This document shows positions 31,067 to 41,524 of a DNA stretch of 64,000 bases, one piece after another; the first letter of the stretch is position 1, and the number at the start of each line of letters is the position of its first letter. The DNA lies in assembly GCF_004025325.1 (NCBI RefSeq), contig NZ_RSFE01000010.1, positions 1 to 64,000 on the forward strand. The letters run 5' to 3'. This DNA is from Pseudidiomarina gelatinasegens (GTDB lineage: Bacteria; Pseudomonadota; Gammaproteobacteria; Enterobacterales; Alteromonadaceae). The notes below the pieces were generated by a model that searched no databases, had not been told where the DNA came from, and saw nothing but the letters and a program-made list of their open reading frames with translations. The translations under genes were made by a program, and so were the position numbers.

Positions 31067-31142
31067 TGGAGCGAGAAACGAGATTCGAACTCGCGACCCC
31101 AACCTTGGCAAGGTTGTGCTCTACCAGCTGAGCTATTCTCGC
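31067..31142 (-). tRNA. tRNA-Gly(GCC), copy 2
   Basis: A 76-nt tRNA identical to copy 1, anticodon GCC, CCA encoded, same strand. Together the two copies form direct repeats flanking the arsenic operon. Confidence 0.97.
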
Positions 31143-31160
31143 ATGTGTTAACGAGGGCGT

Positions 31161-31188
31161 ATTTTACGGATTCACCTGTTTTCGTCAA
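31161..31188 (-). promoter_or_regulatory. tRNA-Gly copy 2 promoter
   Basis: Minus-strand -35 TTGACG (31183-31188) and -10 TAAAAT (31161-31166), spacing 16 bp, with a discriminator ACGCCCTC. It closely resembles the promoter at 67-94. Confidence 0.75.
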
Positions 31189-31189
31189 C

Positions 31190-31483
31190 CTATTTTTTAT
31201 CGTTTTGCGTTTGTTCGCTCGGTTTTTGAGCACCTGCGGAGCACCCCTCAGCCATTTTCCAAGCTATTGGAAATGGTGCTGCAACAGCATCACCTTGTTT
31301 ATTTACGAAAACTAACGCGTTTCTTTCAACTGTGGTTAACCAATTGGTGATAACCTCAAATCGTACAATCCATTGGTGAAGTTCGCAGCGCAACTGCTGT
31401 AACGAAGAATTTTCGGGGCTTTGTGCTACCACAGGTGCTGATACCAAAACGAAAAATAACAGCAAGAACATGCGCATAATCAT
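31190..31483 (-). CDS. Small secreted protein of unknown function
   Basis: A 97-aa protein with a signal peptide (about 1-20, ending VVAQ), two Cys in the mature part and a hydrophilic Lys/Gln-rich tail. It overlaps the upstream 440-aa gene by 4 bp (ATGA), so the two are probably expressed together. No family recognised. Confidence 0.6.
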   Translation of the reverse strand: MIMRMFLLLFFVLVSAPVVAQSPENSSLQQLRCELHQWIVRFEVITNWLTTVERNALVFVNKQGDAVAAPFPIAWKMAEGCSAGAQKPSEQTQNDKK

Positions 31484-32802
31484 GACTTGTGCTCCTTTTC
31501 TTTACTTGCTGAAAGTTTGTGTTCGAGCCCTTCTAAGCGCTGCGGCTCTTCCCCTGGCATACTGATATAAAATGCATTACTTACTACAGGCATGCCATCG
31601 GGCATCACTTTGTTCTCAAATACCAACTCAATGCTCAATTTGGCCATATGACTGTCATGACGAAAAGATGGATTTAAAAACAAATCTGGCTTCACCCCAT
31701 TGGTGGTTATTTCTTGTGGAAAATAGGCCGAGAGAACTTGAGCAATGCGTTTGCCAATAAGTCGTTTGTAATCTTGCTCATAGTCGCGCAATTTGGCATC
31801 AACCGGTAAATACCGGTACACCGAATAGGTAAGATAAGCTTCGGCAAACCGCGCCAGATCATCGCGGTTTCGCGCTGACGCGGCCTTTCCTAACACGCGT
31901 AAAATCGTATCTTTCGCATAATCCCTGAAACTCTCTCGCAGCGAGGTTAATGGCTGCCACTTCCGAGCCGTTAATATTGCCTTAGCGCAATTTCGAGCTC
32001 TGCCGTCCCAATCCTCATAAAGTTCAGACATGCTCGGTACACCGGAGCCGTGAACTTCAAGCAGCCACTGCTTCGCCGATTGGCTCATGCGCTCTTCAAA
32101 GTAGCCCTCAAACTTGCTAAACCGAGTCAACACCCCACGCATTTGTGCTTTGAAACCAGCTTCCATATGGAGTTGCAGCGGTAAAAAACGTTGATTCCGA
32201 TCGCGGTTAAACGCCAGCATTTTTGCCACCACGCCGTTTAACACGCGCTCGTCATCATTCATTGATGCGCGCACAAGTGATTCAATGTAGAGATCGTAAA
32301 GTTGCTCGCGTGCTTGCTTGGCTTTGCGTCTTAAACGATACGGCTTGTAAGGAACATCTTGGGTTTGCTTTAAAAAGGTTTCATACGCAATGATGGTATT
32401 ACGGCGTTCGGATAAAAAGAAATTACGCTGATGCGAGCGTACTTGCCGCCACGCAAAAAAAGCAAAACTGAAGAGTCTTTGTCCGCCCCACAACAATGGC
32501 GGTAGCAACCACCATATGTAGTTTGAAAACCAGCTACCCGGCAAGGAAAACGGTACAGCTGCTTGTTTTATTTCCAACTCTGTTAGTGCCTGCTCACTAT
32601 CAACAGAAGGAGCGTACCAAACCAATTCCGCGAAGCTTCGCAAAGGTACCCAACGGTTAATATGCCAAGCAAGATATGCATCGTGCTCACCATACAGCGT
32701 TTCAATGCGCTTTTGATGATCAACAAAAGCTACGTATTTAGGCGGGCCAAAGGTGAACCCTAAAATGACTACCAAACCTCCAGCAATAAGAAGTTTCAAC
32801 AC
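31480..32802 (-). CDS. Membrane-anchored protein of unknown function
   Basis: A 440-aa protein with an N-terminal hydrophobic segment (about 3-19), a roughly 70-residue loop, a second membrane segment (about 95-118) and a long Arg/Lys-rich, alpha-helical soluble region (about 120-440). I recognise no family. The topology suggests a membrane-tethered cytoplasmic domain. It is coupled to a small secreted protein and followed by tRNA-Gly copy 2; orn lies upstream on the same strand with a 26-bp gap. Confidence 0.65.
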   Translation of the reverse strand: MLKLLIAGGLVVILGFTFGPPKYVAFVDHQKRIETLYGEHDAYLAWHINRWVPLRSFAELVWYAPSVDSEQALTELEIKQAAVPFSLPGSWFSNYIWWLLPPLLWGGQRLFSFAFFAWRQVRSHQRNFFLSERRNTIIAYETFLKQTQDVPYKPYRLRRKAKQAREQLYDLYIESLVRASMNDDERVLNGVVAKMLAFNRDRNQRFLPLQLHMEAGFKAQMRGVLTRFSKFEGYFEERMSQSAKQWLLEVHGSGVPSMSELYEDWDGRARNCAKAILTARKWQPLTSLRESFRDYAKDTILRVLGKAASARNRDDLARFAEAYLTYSVYRYLPVDAKLRDYEQDYKRLIGKRIAQVLSAYFPQEITTNGVKPDLFLNPSFRHDSHMAKLSIELVFENKVMPDGMPVVSNAFYISMPGEEPQRLEGLEHKLSASKEKEHKS

Positions 32803-32828
32803 GAGCTTAAGCTTCCTTGTTGTTATTA

Positions 32829-33371
32829 TTATTTAAATAGGTGCGTACGGTAATATTTTAATTCTTCGATGGACTCACGAATATCTGCCAAAGCTGTGTG
32901 TGCCCCTTGTTTGGTTAAACCGTTTGCAACGTCAGGTGCCCAATATTTTGCGAGCTGTTTCAAAGTACTAACATCAAGATTACGATAATGAAAATAAGCT
33001 TCTAGTTCGGGCATGTGCTTCGCCAAAAAACGGCGATCCTGACAAATACTATTGCCACACATTGGCGAACTTCCCGGCGTCACCCATTGCTGCAAAAACT
33101 CGATGGTTGCAGCGCTCGCCGCTTGCTCATCAACTTTGCTCGCTTGAACGCGCTCAACCAGTCCAGAATTAGTATGCGTCGTAACATTCCAATCGTCCAT
33201 TTTTTTCAAATTCGCGGCGGACTGATGGACAGCAATTACCGGCCCTTCTGCAAGTACGTTAAGTTCATAGTCAGTTACGATTGTTGCAATTTCAATAATA
33301 TGGTCATAATCAGGTACTAAACCCGTCATTTCCAAGTCAATCCAAATCAGCCGTTCTGCGCTTGCGCTCAT
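32829..33371 (-). CDS. orn: Oligoribonuclease
   Basis: A 180-aa DEDDh 3'-5' exoribonuclease that degrades RNA dinucleotides, including pGpG from cyclic di-GMP turnover. The exonuclease motifs are WIDLEMTGL (about 10-18), the central [10 protein letters not shown] (about 107-116) and [14 protein letters not shown] with the catalytic His and Asp (about 158-171). It is divergent from rsgA, the usual gammaproteobacterial arrangement. Confidence 0.97.
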   Translation of the reverse strand: MSASAERLIWIDLEMTGLVPDYDHIIEIATIVTDYELNVLAEGPVIAVHQSAANLKKMDDWNVTTHTNSGLVERVQASKVDEQAASAATIEFLQQWVTPGSSPMCGNSICQDRRFLAKHMPELEAYFHYRNLDVSTLKQLAKYWAPDVANGLTKQGAHTALADIRESIEELKYYRTHLFK

Positions 33372-33461
33372 TCAAGGTACCTTATTTGATTACAATTAAG
33401 TTCAGGCACTATTGTGCTTAATAATGTATGATCGTTGCCAGTATGAACTGGAATTTAATTG

Positions 33462-34520
33462 ATGGCAAAACAGCGAAAACTGAATAAAGGACAATTGCGT
33501 CGCATTCGCTCTAATCAAGAGAAGCGAATTCACCGATCCGATAACGAGCTCGACGTTCCAGATGCCGTGCTAGAAAATTCTGAAGCCGGTATTGTCGTGA
33601 GTCGATTCGGTCAACAAGCGATCATTTGTACTGAATCTGAGCCTGCACTGCGCTGCCACATCCGACGCGCGGTAGACTCATTGGTTTGCGGTGACGAGGT
33701 TGTTTGGCGCCGTTTTAAACAGCGCTCCGATGACATCGCTGGCGTTATTGAGGCAGTGCAGCCTCGGCGTTCGCTATTAAGCCGCCCCGATTATTATGAT
33801 GGCGTTAAACCTGTTGCTGCAAATGTCGATCAGATCTTAATTATCTCGAGCGTCTTACCTGCTTTTTCTTCGCAAATTATTGATCGCTATTTAGTGGCCT
33901 GCGAAGACATAGAAGTTACCCCAGTTATTGTGCTCAACAAAGCTGATTTAACAGCAACGCTAACACCTGAAGAGCAACGAGACATTACGGAAGCCCTCGC
34001 TGTTTACCGAGCCATCGGGTACGACGTTCTGGAGGTGAGTGCTAAACAGCCAGAGTCGTTAAGCGCATTGCAACAATTGCTCGATGGTCATGTCTCAATA
34101 GTTGTCGGCCAGTCAGGCGTAGGTAAGTCATCGTTAGTTAATGCGCTATTACCAAACATCGACGCCGAAGTAAGTCCGGTGTCGGATAATTCCGGATTAG
34201 GTCAGCACACCACCACAGTGGCAACCCGTTATGTTGTTCCAACTGGCGGTGTACTGATTGATTCACCGGGTATTCGAGAGTTCGCACTGTGGCATCTGGA
34301 TCCCGAACGCGTTGCTTGGTGCTATAAAGATTTTCGTCCATACTTAGGCCAATGTAAGTTTCGTGACTGTAAACACATAGATGACCCAGGCTGTGCACTC
34401 CAAGAAGGGTTAGAATCAGGTGAACTGCACGCGCTTCGGCTGTACAATTTCCACAAAATTATTGAGTCGATGGCCATTAAGAAGCCGTCGCGAGCAACGT
34501 CTAGAGGTAAAAAAACGTGA
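33462..34520 (+). CDS. rsgA: Ribosome small-subunit GTPase RsgA
   Basis: A 352-aa circularly permuted GTPase for late 30S subunit maturation. An N-terminal OB fold precedes the GTPase motifs in permuted order (G4 NKAD, G1 [11 protein letters not shown]3 DSPGI), followed by a C-terminal zinc finger (C-x7-C-x-H-x5-C type in [14 protein letters not shown]). The start is ATG 33462 ([11 protein letters not shown]). Its TGA overlaps the psd GTG start. Confidence 0.97.
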   Translation: MAKQRKLNKGQLRRIRSNQEKRIHRSDNELDVPDAVLENSEAGIVVSRFGQQAIICTESEPALRCHIRRAVDSLVCGDEVVWRRFKQRSDDIAGVIEAVQPRRSLLSRPDYYDGVKPVAANVDQILIISSVLPAFSSQIIDRYLVACEDIEVTPVIVLNKADLTATLTPEEQRDITEALAVYRAIGYDVLEVSAKQPESLSALQQLLDGHVSIVVGQSGVGKSSLVNALLPNIDAEVSPVSDNSGLGQHTTTVATRYVVPTGGVLIDSPGIREFALWHLDPERVAWCYKDFRPYLGQCKFRDCKHIDDPGCALQEGLESGELHALRLYNFHKIIESMAIKKPSRATSRGKKT

Positions 34521-35386
34521 ATTGGGATCGCGCGAAAATTCAATTACAACATTGGTTACCGAAACACGGCCTTTCACGCTTGGTGGGTAAATTCGCCGCC
34601 GCTCGTGCTGGCTGGTTTACACAAATGTTTATTCGCTGGTTCATTCGTCAATATAAAATTGATATGAGTGAGGCAGTACATGAAGATCCACGCGCATATA
34701 AAACCTTCAATGAGTTTTTCACCCGCCACTTAAAGCCGGAATTGCGACCTCTTAAAGCCGATAAAGCCAACCAGTTCGCTCATCCTGTCGACGGTGCCAT
34801 TAGTCAACTTGGCGATATTGAAGAAGGCCGTATATTTCAGGCTAAAGGTCACGACTACAGTCTTACTGATCTGGTTGGCGGTGACCCGCGCGATGCACAC
34901 GCGTTTCGCGAAGGTGATTTCGCAACAATTTACCTAGCCCCTAAAGACTATCATCGCATTCATATGCCATGCGATGGCGTTTTACGCAAAATGGTTTACG
35001 TACCCGGTGACTTGTACTCGGTTAACCCACTTACGGTTGCGCATGTACCGAATTTATTCGCGCGCAATGAGCGGGTTGTCGCTATTTTTGATGGTGAGTT
35101 TGGTAAGTTTGCGATGGTTCTGGTTGGTGCAACAATTGTTGCCAGTATTGGTACAGTATGGTCGGAGACGGTTACGCCTCCTCGCGGCTCCAGTGTTCAT
35201 GCTTGGGAATACCCTGCATCAGGTGATCAGGCTATTGCACTTAAAAAGGGCGAGGAAATGGGGCACTTTAAACTCGGTTCCACAGTAATCCTGCTGTTCC
35301 CCAACGATGCCATTGATTTCGAAGATGAACTGAAAGCCGGCTCAGTAACCCGTATGGGTGAGCTTCTCGGTCAGCGCGACGACTAA
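34517..35386 (+). CDS. psd: Phosphatidylserine decarboxylase proenzyme
   Basis: A 289-aa inner-membrane enzyme that makes phosphatidylethanolamine. The proenzyme self-cleaves at the LGST motif ([11 protein letters not shown], about 254-264) to form the pyruvoyl cofactor; conserved HPVDG and YHRIHMP motifs are present. It starts with GTG overlapping the rsgA stop (GTGA). rsgA-psd adjacency is common in gammaproteobacteria. Confidence 0.97.
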   Translation: MNWDRAKIQLQHWLPKHGLSRLVGKFAAARAGWFTQMFIRWFIRQYKIDMSEAVHEDPRAYKTFNEFFTRHLKPELRPLKADKANQFAHPVDGAISQLGDIEEGRIFQAKGHDYSLTDLVGGDPRDAHAFREGDFATIYLAPKDYHRIHMPCDGVLRKMVYVPGDLYSVNPLTVAHVPNLFARNERVVAIFDGEFGKFAMVLVGATIVASIGTVWSETVTPPRGSSVHAWEYPASGDQAIALKKGEEMGHFKLGSTVILLFPNDAIDFEDELKAGSVTRMGELLGQRDD

Positions 35387-35388
35387 GC

Positions 35389-36117
35389 ATGCTAATCTTT
35401 GCCCATCGCGGTGCGAGTTTTGAAGCCCCGGAAAATACGATAGCGGCATTCAGTAAAGCGCTTGATGCTCAAGCCGATGGCATTGAGATTGACGTTTATC
35501 CACTTGAAGACGAATGGATTGTCTTTCACGATAGATATCTAGCACGTTTAACCGCCCATCAAGGGCGGTTGCAAGACTTGACGCTTGCCCAGTTACGCAC
35601 CCTGAAAGTATTTGGCCAACAAACGATACCCACACTGGACGAGGTATTGGATTATATCGGTGGACGCTGCCACGTAAATATAGAGCTGAAAGGTGCCGAT
35701 ATAAAACGCGGACTAACCCGCCATTTAAGGCGCGCAGTTGCTCAAGCGAATTTCCAGCCCGAACAGCTCATAGTCTCCAGCTTCAATCATCATTGGTTAG
35801 CCCAGCTCAAGCACGATCACCCGCAACAGCTGATCGGTGCGCTCACGACCAGCTGCCCACTAACCTACGCACAATTCGCACAAACCCTTCAAGCTTGGTC
35901 TGTGCATATCGATGTTGACTTTGTTACACAAGAATTCGTCGATGATGCGCATCAACGCGGTTTGAAGGTGTTAGTGTTTACTGTCGATGAACCGGACGAT
36001 ATGCGCGACTTAAAAGCGATGGGCGTTGATGGTATTTTCACCAACCACCCATCACTTGCGCGAAATGTGATCAGCGGGCTTTTTGTTGACGCCCGCGAAT
36101 CAAATCACCTCGATTAA
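35389..36117 (+). CDS. Glycerophosphodiester phosphodiesterase (UgpQ type)
   Basis: A 242-aa TIM-barrel enzyme that hydrolyses glycerophosphodiesters to glycerol-3-phosphate and an alcohol. Catalytic motifs are IFAHRGASFEAPENT (about 3-17), DGIEIDVY (about 30-37) and HD(R) at about 47-49, with NIELKG near residue 96. There is no signal peptide, so it is cytoplasmic. It starts 2 bp after psd, giving a phospholipid-metabolism operon. The 3' end overlaps the convergent RND gene by 4 bp. Confidence 0.92.
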   Translation: MLIFAHRGASFEAPENTIAAFSKALDAQADGIEIDVYPLEDEWIVFHDRYLARLTAHQGRLQDLTLAQLRTLKVFGQQTIPTLDEVLDYIGGRCHVNIELKGADIKRGLTRHLRRAVAQANFQPEQLIVSSFNHHWLAQLKHDHPQQLIGALTTSCPLTYAQFAQTLQAWSVHIDVDFVTQEFVDDAHQRGLKVLVFTVDEPDDMRDLKAMGVDGIFTNHPSLARNVISGLFVDARESNHLD

Positions 36118-39100
36118 GCGTCGAAGTTACCTTTAGTATCTGGATGACTTACCTCTAACTGCGCAATCTCGTTAGAAACTTTCTCTGGCGAAGTTGTATT
36201 TCGTGCCAGCAGCGAATATAACGATGGAACAATAAATATCGTTAAAAACGCTGACAACGCCACACCAGCAAAAATAACGGTACCAATAACCATACGGCTT
36301 TCGGCACCAGGCCCTGAACCAAGGATCAGCGGAACTGCGCTCATTAACGTTGTGAACGCTGTCATGACAATTGGCCGCAGGCGCTGCTGAGAACCTTTCA
36401 CAATCGCTTCATCAAATTGCATACCGGCATCGCGCAATTGGTTGGTAAACTCAACGATCAGGATACCGTTTTTAGCTGCCAGCCCGATAAGCATCACGAT
36501 ACCAATTTGGCTATAAATGTTGATGGTCATGCCGGTTACATAGAGCCCAATAATAGCGCCCAAAAACGCGATAGGTACCATCAGCATAATCACCAACGGA
36601 TGCACAAAGCTCTCAAACTGCGCCGCAAGCACCAAATAAGCAACCAATAATGCCAGCACGAAGACAAAGATGACCGAGCTACCGCTCTCCTTGTACATCT
36701 GTGACTCGCCTTTATAGTCGATGCTCACGTCATCAGGTAACTCTGTGCGTACGATTTCTTCCAAATACGTTAAAGCTTCACCTAACGAATAACCTTCGGC
36801 CAAGTTCGCTTCAATGGTAATGCTGCGCATTCGGTTATACCGATTCAGCGACCCTGATGTTGCTTGTTCTTCCACCGTAACTAAGTTCGATAGCGGAATT
36901 AACTGACTCGAACTGTTTGAGCGCACATAGATATTATCAATTGCTGTTGGGCTGCGATAATCCGCGCGCTCACCTTCCAAAATAACATCATACTCTTCAC
37001 CGCGGTCCAGGTAGGTTGTCGCACGACGTTGCCCCAACATGGTTTCAAGGGTACGACCAATATCGCCAACCGACACACCAAGGTCTGATGCGCGCTCCTG
37101 ATTAATACGAATTAATAACTGCGGTAAGGTAGCTTTGTAATCACTGTCTAAGTCCATTAAGTTCGGATTTTGACTGGCTTTTTCAATGACAATATCACGG
37201 TACGCAGCGAGCTGTTCGTAGGTATTGCCTTGCAGAACAAACTGCACGGGACGCCCATTGCCACCACTTATACCACTGCGCATAAAGGCAAATGCCCGCA
37301 CCCCAGTAACATTATTAAGCTGTTCTGAAACTTCATCCATGAGCTCAAAAGTGGACCATTCACGCTCTTCAAAAGGAATTGCACCGACAATCGCGACCCC
37401 GGCCGAGTTGCCCCAACCTGGTGAACGAATAATCAAACGGTCGATTTTACCCTGATCAATATACGGCATCAGAATACTTTCAATCTCGCGCATGTTGGCA
37501 GAATTCGACTCGAAACTGGCCCCTTCTTCGCTTCGCACCATGACATAAAAGGTGCCGCGGTCTTCCGGCGGAACAAACTCCTGCTCTATAAATTGCATCA
37601 TGCCGTACGACACGACGCCGGCCAAAATAACCAACAAGCCTGCCATCCACGGGTAGGCAAGCGTGCGTTTTAAAACACGCACATAACCAGACTCAACCCA
37701 GGCAAAAACCTTATCGATGATGAGTCCGAACTTACTGGAACGCTCTTTCTTTTTCAGAATTTTCGAGCTGAGCATGGGCGATAGGGTTAAGGCTGCAATA
37801 CTCGAAAAGGCCACTGCTGCCGCAATAGCCAACGCAAACTCGGTAAACAGCTGACCGATATTGCCGTCTAAAAATGCAAGAGGGACAAACACTGAAATCA
37901 ACACAAGTGTTGTAGCAACTACAGCAAAACCGACCTCACGCGCACCCCGATACGCCGCCAATAACGGCGGTTCACCCGCCTCAATGCGCCGATAAATATT
38001 TTCCAATACAACAATGGAATCATCTACCACCAAGCCGATGGCTAAAACCAACGCCAACAAGGTCAACAGGTTAATTGAAAAACCCATCGCGAATAGCGCG
38101 ATATAGGATGCGATGATGGCAACAGGCACCGTCAACGCTGGAATCAACGTGGCGCGAATGTTCCCAAGGAACATGTAGATAACGATAACCACCAAACCCA
38201 TTGCAATACCAAGGGTGTTGTATACCTCGTCAATTGAGCCTTTGATGAATATCGACGAGTCGTAGCTGGGTACAATAAACATTGTTTCCGGCAATGTCTG
38301 GGCTATTTGGTCAATTTCTCGCCGAACATTTTCAACAACTTCCAGCGTATTCGCCTTCGATTGCTTGACGATACCCACACCAACCATGTTGATGCCGTTA
38401 CCACGGAAATCGGTTTTGTCATTTTCGGCACCCATTTCAATGCGCGCCACTTCTGCGAGGCGCACCAGCTGCCCATTGTCCCCACGTTTAATGGTTAAGC
38501 GTTTAAAATGCTCCGGCGTAAGATAAGTACGTGCAACTCGTACCGTAAATTCGCGGTCAATGGATTCAACTTCACCCGCTGGTAATTCAACGTTTTCAGA
38601 GCGTAAACGGTTTTCGATATCGGTAACCGTAATATTACGAGCCGCCATGGCATCACGATCCAGCCATACGCGCATCGCATAACGACGCTCACCGCCTAAA
38701 TTGACGCGAGCAACACCATCGACCACCGACAACCGCTCAGCTATATAGCGGTCCGCATAGTCCGTCAGTTCAAGCACCGACATGGTTTCGCTGCGTAAGT
38801 TGTACCAAACAATCGTACTTTCATCGGAGTTCGCTTTGGAAACTTCCGGCGGGTCAACTTGTTCTGGCAGGTTATCGACTACACGCGAAACCCGATCACG
38901 AACATCGTTGGCAGCGGCATCTATGTCCCGCTCCAGGGTGAATTCGATACTGATACGCGAGCGACCATTGCGGCTACTCGAGTTGATATTTTTGATGCCT
39001 TCAATACCGCTAATGCGGTCTTCTATCACCTGCGTGATTTGTGTTTCCACAATATCAGCCGACGCACCGGTATAACTAGTATCAATCGACACTACCGGCG

Positions 39101-39224
39101 GATCAATGTCAGGGTACTCGCGCAGCGGCAGCATCGTAAAGGCGACAATACCAAACACGATAAGTAAAATATTAACAACGGAGGCAAAAACCGGACGTTT
39201 TACCGAAATATCTGACAACAACAT
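36114..39224 (-). CDS. RND efflux pump inner-membrane transporter (HAE1/AcrB family)
   Basis: A 1036-aa proton-driven multidrug transporter with 12 transmembrane helices and two large periplasmic loops. The proton-relay Asp pair is visible in TM4 (GLVVDDSIVVLEN, about 403-415) and the Lys in TM10 (GLAAKNGILIVEF, about 937-949). It starts 5 bp after its membrane-fusion partner. No TolC-type outer-membrane gene or local regulator is present, so a shared TolC is likely. Substrates unknown. Confidence 0.95.
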   Translation of the reverse strand: MLLSDISVKRPVFASVVNILLIVFGIVAFTMLPLREYPDIDPPVVSIDTSYTGASADIVETQITQVIEDRISGIEGIKNINSSSRNGRSRISIEFTLERDIDAAANDVRDRVSRVVDNLPEQVDPPEVSKANSDESTIVWYNLRSETMSVLELTDYADRYIAERLSVVDGVARVNLGGERRYAMRVWLDRDAMAARNITVTDIENRLRSENVELPAGEVESIDREFTVRVARTYLTPEHFKRLTIKRGDNGQLVRLAEVARIEMGAENDKTDFRGNGINMVGVGIVKQSKANTLEVVENVRREIDQIAQTLPETMFIVPSYDSSIFIKGSIDEVYNTLGIAMGLVVIVIYMFLGNIRATLIPALTVPVAIIASYIALFAMGFSINLLTLLALVLAIGLVVDDSIVVLENIYRRIEAGEPPLLAAYRGAREVGFAVVATTLVLISVFVPLAFLDGNIGQLFTEFALAIAAAVAFSSIAALTLSPMLSSKILKKKERSSKFGLIIDKVFAWVESGYVRVLKRTLAYPWMAGLLVILAGVVSYGMMQFIEQEFVPPEDRGTFYVMVRSEEGASFESNSANMREIESILMPYIDQGKIDRLIIRSPGWGNSAGVAIVGAIPFEEREWSTFELMDEVSEQLNNVTGVRAFAFMRSGISGGNGRPVQFVLQGNTYEQLAAYRDIVIEKASQNPNLMDLDSDYKATLPQLLIRINQERASDLGVSVGDIGRTLETMLGQRRATTYLDRGEEYDVILEGERADYRSPTAIDNIYVRSNSSSQLIPLSNLVTVEEQATSGSLNRYNRMRSITIEANLAEGYSLGEALTYLEEIVRTELPDDVSIDYKGESQMYKESGSSVIFVFVLALLVAYLVLAAQFESFVHPLVIMLMVPIAFLGAIIGLYVTGMTINIYSQIGIVMLIGLAAKNGILIVEFTNQLRDAGMQFDEAIVKGSQQRLRPIVMTAFTTLMSAVPLILGSGPGAESRMVIGTVIFAGVALSAFLTIFIVPSLYSLLARNTTSPEKVSNEIAQLEVSHPDTKGNFDA

Positions 39225-39229
39225 CGCGT

Positions 39230-40288
39230 TTAGCCCTCCCGTACGGTTACGGCAACACCGTCACGAAGACGAACCATCCCCTCGGTTACCACTTTGTCAC
39301 CTGGCTCAATACCTTCCAATACTTCAACAATGCCTGGCTTACGACGCCCGATAGTGACAGGCACTTGGCGTGCGATGTTTTCGGCGTCAATGATGTAGAC
39401 GTAGGTGCGATCATTAATCGGTACAATAGCCTTTTCAGGCAGAATCATCGTCTCATCGACGCTACGTAAAAGGTTTACACGTAACAACATGCCCGGGCGC
39501 AGTTTATTATCGTCATTGGGGATTGTTGCGCGTACCAAAATGGAGCGCGTTAACGGGTCAACACGCGAGTCGATACTTAAGATTTCACCACGAAATTCTT
39601 CACCCGGGTAGGCGCCGCTTCTTGCTGCGACACTTTGACCAGTGCGCAAGCTAGCAAAAAACAATTCAGGTACGTTGAAATCAAGTTTGATTGGGGTGAC
39701 ATCATCAAGCGTTGTGATTTGTTCACCCGGTGACACCAATGAACCGACACTTACGTGACGAATGCCAAGGCGGCCATCGAATGGTGCAATGATGCGCTTT
39801 TGCGCAAGTTGTGTTTCAGCCACTTCAAGCGCTGCGATAATTTCTTTAACTTGCACGTCTTGAGTTTCTAATTGTTGCTGTGACGCAGCATTTTGACGAC
39901 GTAGATCAACCAAGCGTTGATATTGGCGATTCGCTTCAGCTAAACGGAACTTCAGCTCTTGCACGCGGGCTTTTTCTTCACGTGAATCAAGCTCTATTAA
40001 CAAGTCACCAGCTTGGACGACATCGCCATCATCAAAGTGCACCGCCATAACGATATCTTGTGCTTGAGCAGTTACAACGATGGACTCGTTTGCTTGAGCC
40101 GTACCGAGTGCTTCGATGACATCACGAAACTCACTGATTTGCGCGGCTTGCACGCGAACAGGAACCGGATTTTGCGGACGCTCTTCTTTGCCCGCATTCG
40201 GGTCGGCAAAACCGAAAAAATAGGCGGCCGCAGCGATTGCGATCACCACAAAGATAGTTATTGGATTAAAAATATTTCGTGCTGCCAT
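39230..40288 (-). CDS. RND efflux periplasmic adaptor (membrane-fusion protein)
   Basis: A 352-aa adaptor that links the RND pump to the outer-membrane channel. It has an N-terminal membrane anchor (about 8-26), a lipoyl/barrel-sandwich half (VVTAQAQDIVMAVHFDDGDV), a coiled-coil hairpin (about 110-155) and a beta-barrel with LDFNVPE. There is no lipobox, so it is anchored by the N-terminal helix. It is upstream of, and coupled to, the transporter gene. Confidence 0.94.
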   Translation of the reverse strand: MAARNIFNPITIFVVIAIAAAAYFFGFADPNAGKEERPQNPVPVRVQAAQISEFRDVIEALGTAQANESIVVTAQAQDIVMAVHFDDGDVVQAGDLLIELDSREEKARVQELKFRLAEANRQYQRLVDLRRQNAASQQQLETQDVQVKEIIAALEVAETQLAQKRIIAPFDGRLGIRHVSVGSLVSPGEQITTLDDVTPIKLDFNVPELFFASLRTGQSVAARSGAYPGEEFRGEILSIDSRVDPLTRSILVRATIPNDDNKLRPGMLLRVNLLRSVDETMILPEKAIVPINDRTYVYIIDAENIARQVPVTIGRRKPGIVEVLEGIEPGDKVVTEGMVRLRDGVAVTVREG

Positions 40289-40363
40289 AAATCCCTCAGG
40301 TTACTACGTCGGCTTCATGTCATGGTCTGACACTATTGTAACCTAGGGATTCAATGCAACATC

Positions 40364-40387
40364 CCCGCTTATCGGACAATAAGCGGG
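40364..40387 (-). terminator. Hairpin downstream of hemE
   Basis: CCCGCTTAT (40364-40372) / ATAAGCGGG (40379-40387) with a 6-nt loop, about 20 bp after the hemE stop. It has no clear T-tract on the minus strand, so it is a weak or Rho-assisted terminator at best. Confidence 0.5.
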
Positions 40388-40408
40388 ATTTACCGCAAAT
40401 AAAGTAAA

Positions 40409-41473
40409 TTACTTGTGATACGCAGGGCTTAGCTTGTGAACAGCTTCAATAAATGCACCTGCATGGTCAGGGTTTACTTCGGGGTGAATACCATGACCAA
40501 GGTTGAATACATGGCCAGTACCTGAACCATAGCTTTCAAGTATCGTTGCTACTTCGGCTTCTATTCGTGCCGGAGGGGCATACAATACGCTTGGGTCCAT
40601 GTTGCCCTGCAATGCGACCTTGTCATTTACCGCTTTGCGAGCGGTGCCTAAATCAGTGGTCCAATCGACACCAAGCGCATCACAACCGGTTGCAGCCATG
40701 TCTGCTAGCCAAGCGCCGCCGTTCTTGGTGAATAATGTGATCGGTACTTGACGCCCATCGGCGTGACGGGTTAGTCCGTTCACAATTTTTTGCATGTAAT
40801 TCAATGAAAATTCGCGATAGTCGCGCGGGCTTAGTACACCGCCCCACGTATCAAAAATCATAACCGCCTGAGCACCTGCAGCAATTTGCGCGTTCAAGTA
40901 ACTGGTTACCGACTGCGCCAGTTTATCCAGTAACATGTGCATGGCTTGAGGTTCGCTAAACATTAGCTTTTTAACTTCACTGAAATTCTTAGTGCTGCCG
41001 CCTTCAACCATATAAGTCGCGAGTGTCCACGGGCTGCCTGAGAAGCCAATCAGTGGCACTTGACCATTCAGCTCGCGCCGAATAGTACGCACGGCATCCA
41101 TCACATAGCGCAACTCTTGCTCAGGATCTGGCACACCCAGCTTCTTGATGCTATCTAAATCGCGTACTGGTCGAGCAAACTTAGGCCCTTCACCGGCTTC
41201 AAAGTAAAGACCCAGCCCCATCGCGTCGGGAATGGTTAATATGTCTGAAAATAAGATAGCTGCATCCAGAGCAAAACGACGCAATGGTTGCAAAGTCACT
41301 TCGCAGGCTAGTTCAGCATTTTTACATAAAGCCATAAAATCGCCAGCTTGCTTACGAACTTCGCGATACTCCGGCAAATAACGCCCGGCCTGACGCATCA
41401 TCCAAATCGGGGTGCGTTCGGTCGGCTGGCGCAACAAGGCACGAAGATACAAATCATTTTTTAATTCAGACAT
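40409..41473 (-). CDS. hemE: Uroporphyrinogen decarboxylase
   Basis: A 354-aa TIM-barrel enzyme that decarboxylates the four acetate side chains of uroporphyrinogen III to give coproporphyrinogen III. Signatures are [16 protein letters not shown] (about 22-37), the catalytic Asp in [14 protein letters not shown] and [17 protein letters not shown]. It is a single gene with no recognised operon partner. Confidence 0.98.
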   Translation of the reverse strand: MSELKNDLYLRALLRQPTERTPIWMMRQAGRYLPEYREVRKQAGDFMALCKNAELACEVTLQPLRRFALDAAILFSDILTIPDAMGLGLYFEAGEGPKFARPVRDLDSIKKLGVPDPEQELRYVMDAVRTIRRELNGQVPLIGFSGSPWTLATYMVEGGSTKNFSEVKKLMFSEPQAMHMLLDKLAQSVTSYLNAQIAAGAQAVMIFDTWGGVLSPRDYREFSLNYMQKIVNGLTRHADGRQVPITLFTKNGGAWLADMAATGCDALGVDWTTDLGTARKAVNDKVALQGNMDPSVLYAPPARIEAEVATILESYGSGTGHVFNLGHGIHPEVNPDHAGAFIEAVHKLSPAYHK

Positions 41474-41524
41474 GTCTATGATTATCCAATTTAACCATTA
41501 ATTAATGCGCGCATTTTAGCAGTA

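Noticed and set aside
36114-40288. Assigning the RND pair a specific name such as MexEF or VexGH
   Set aside because: No regulator or outer-membrane partner is present and sequence alone does not define the substrate class.
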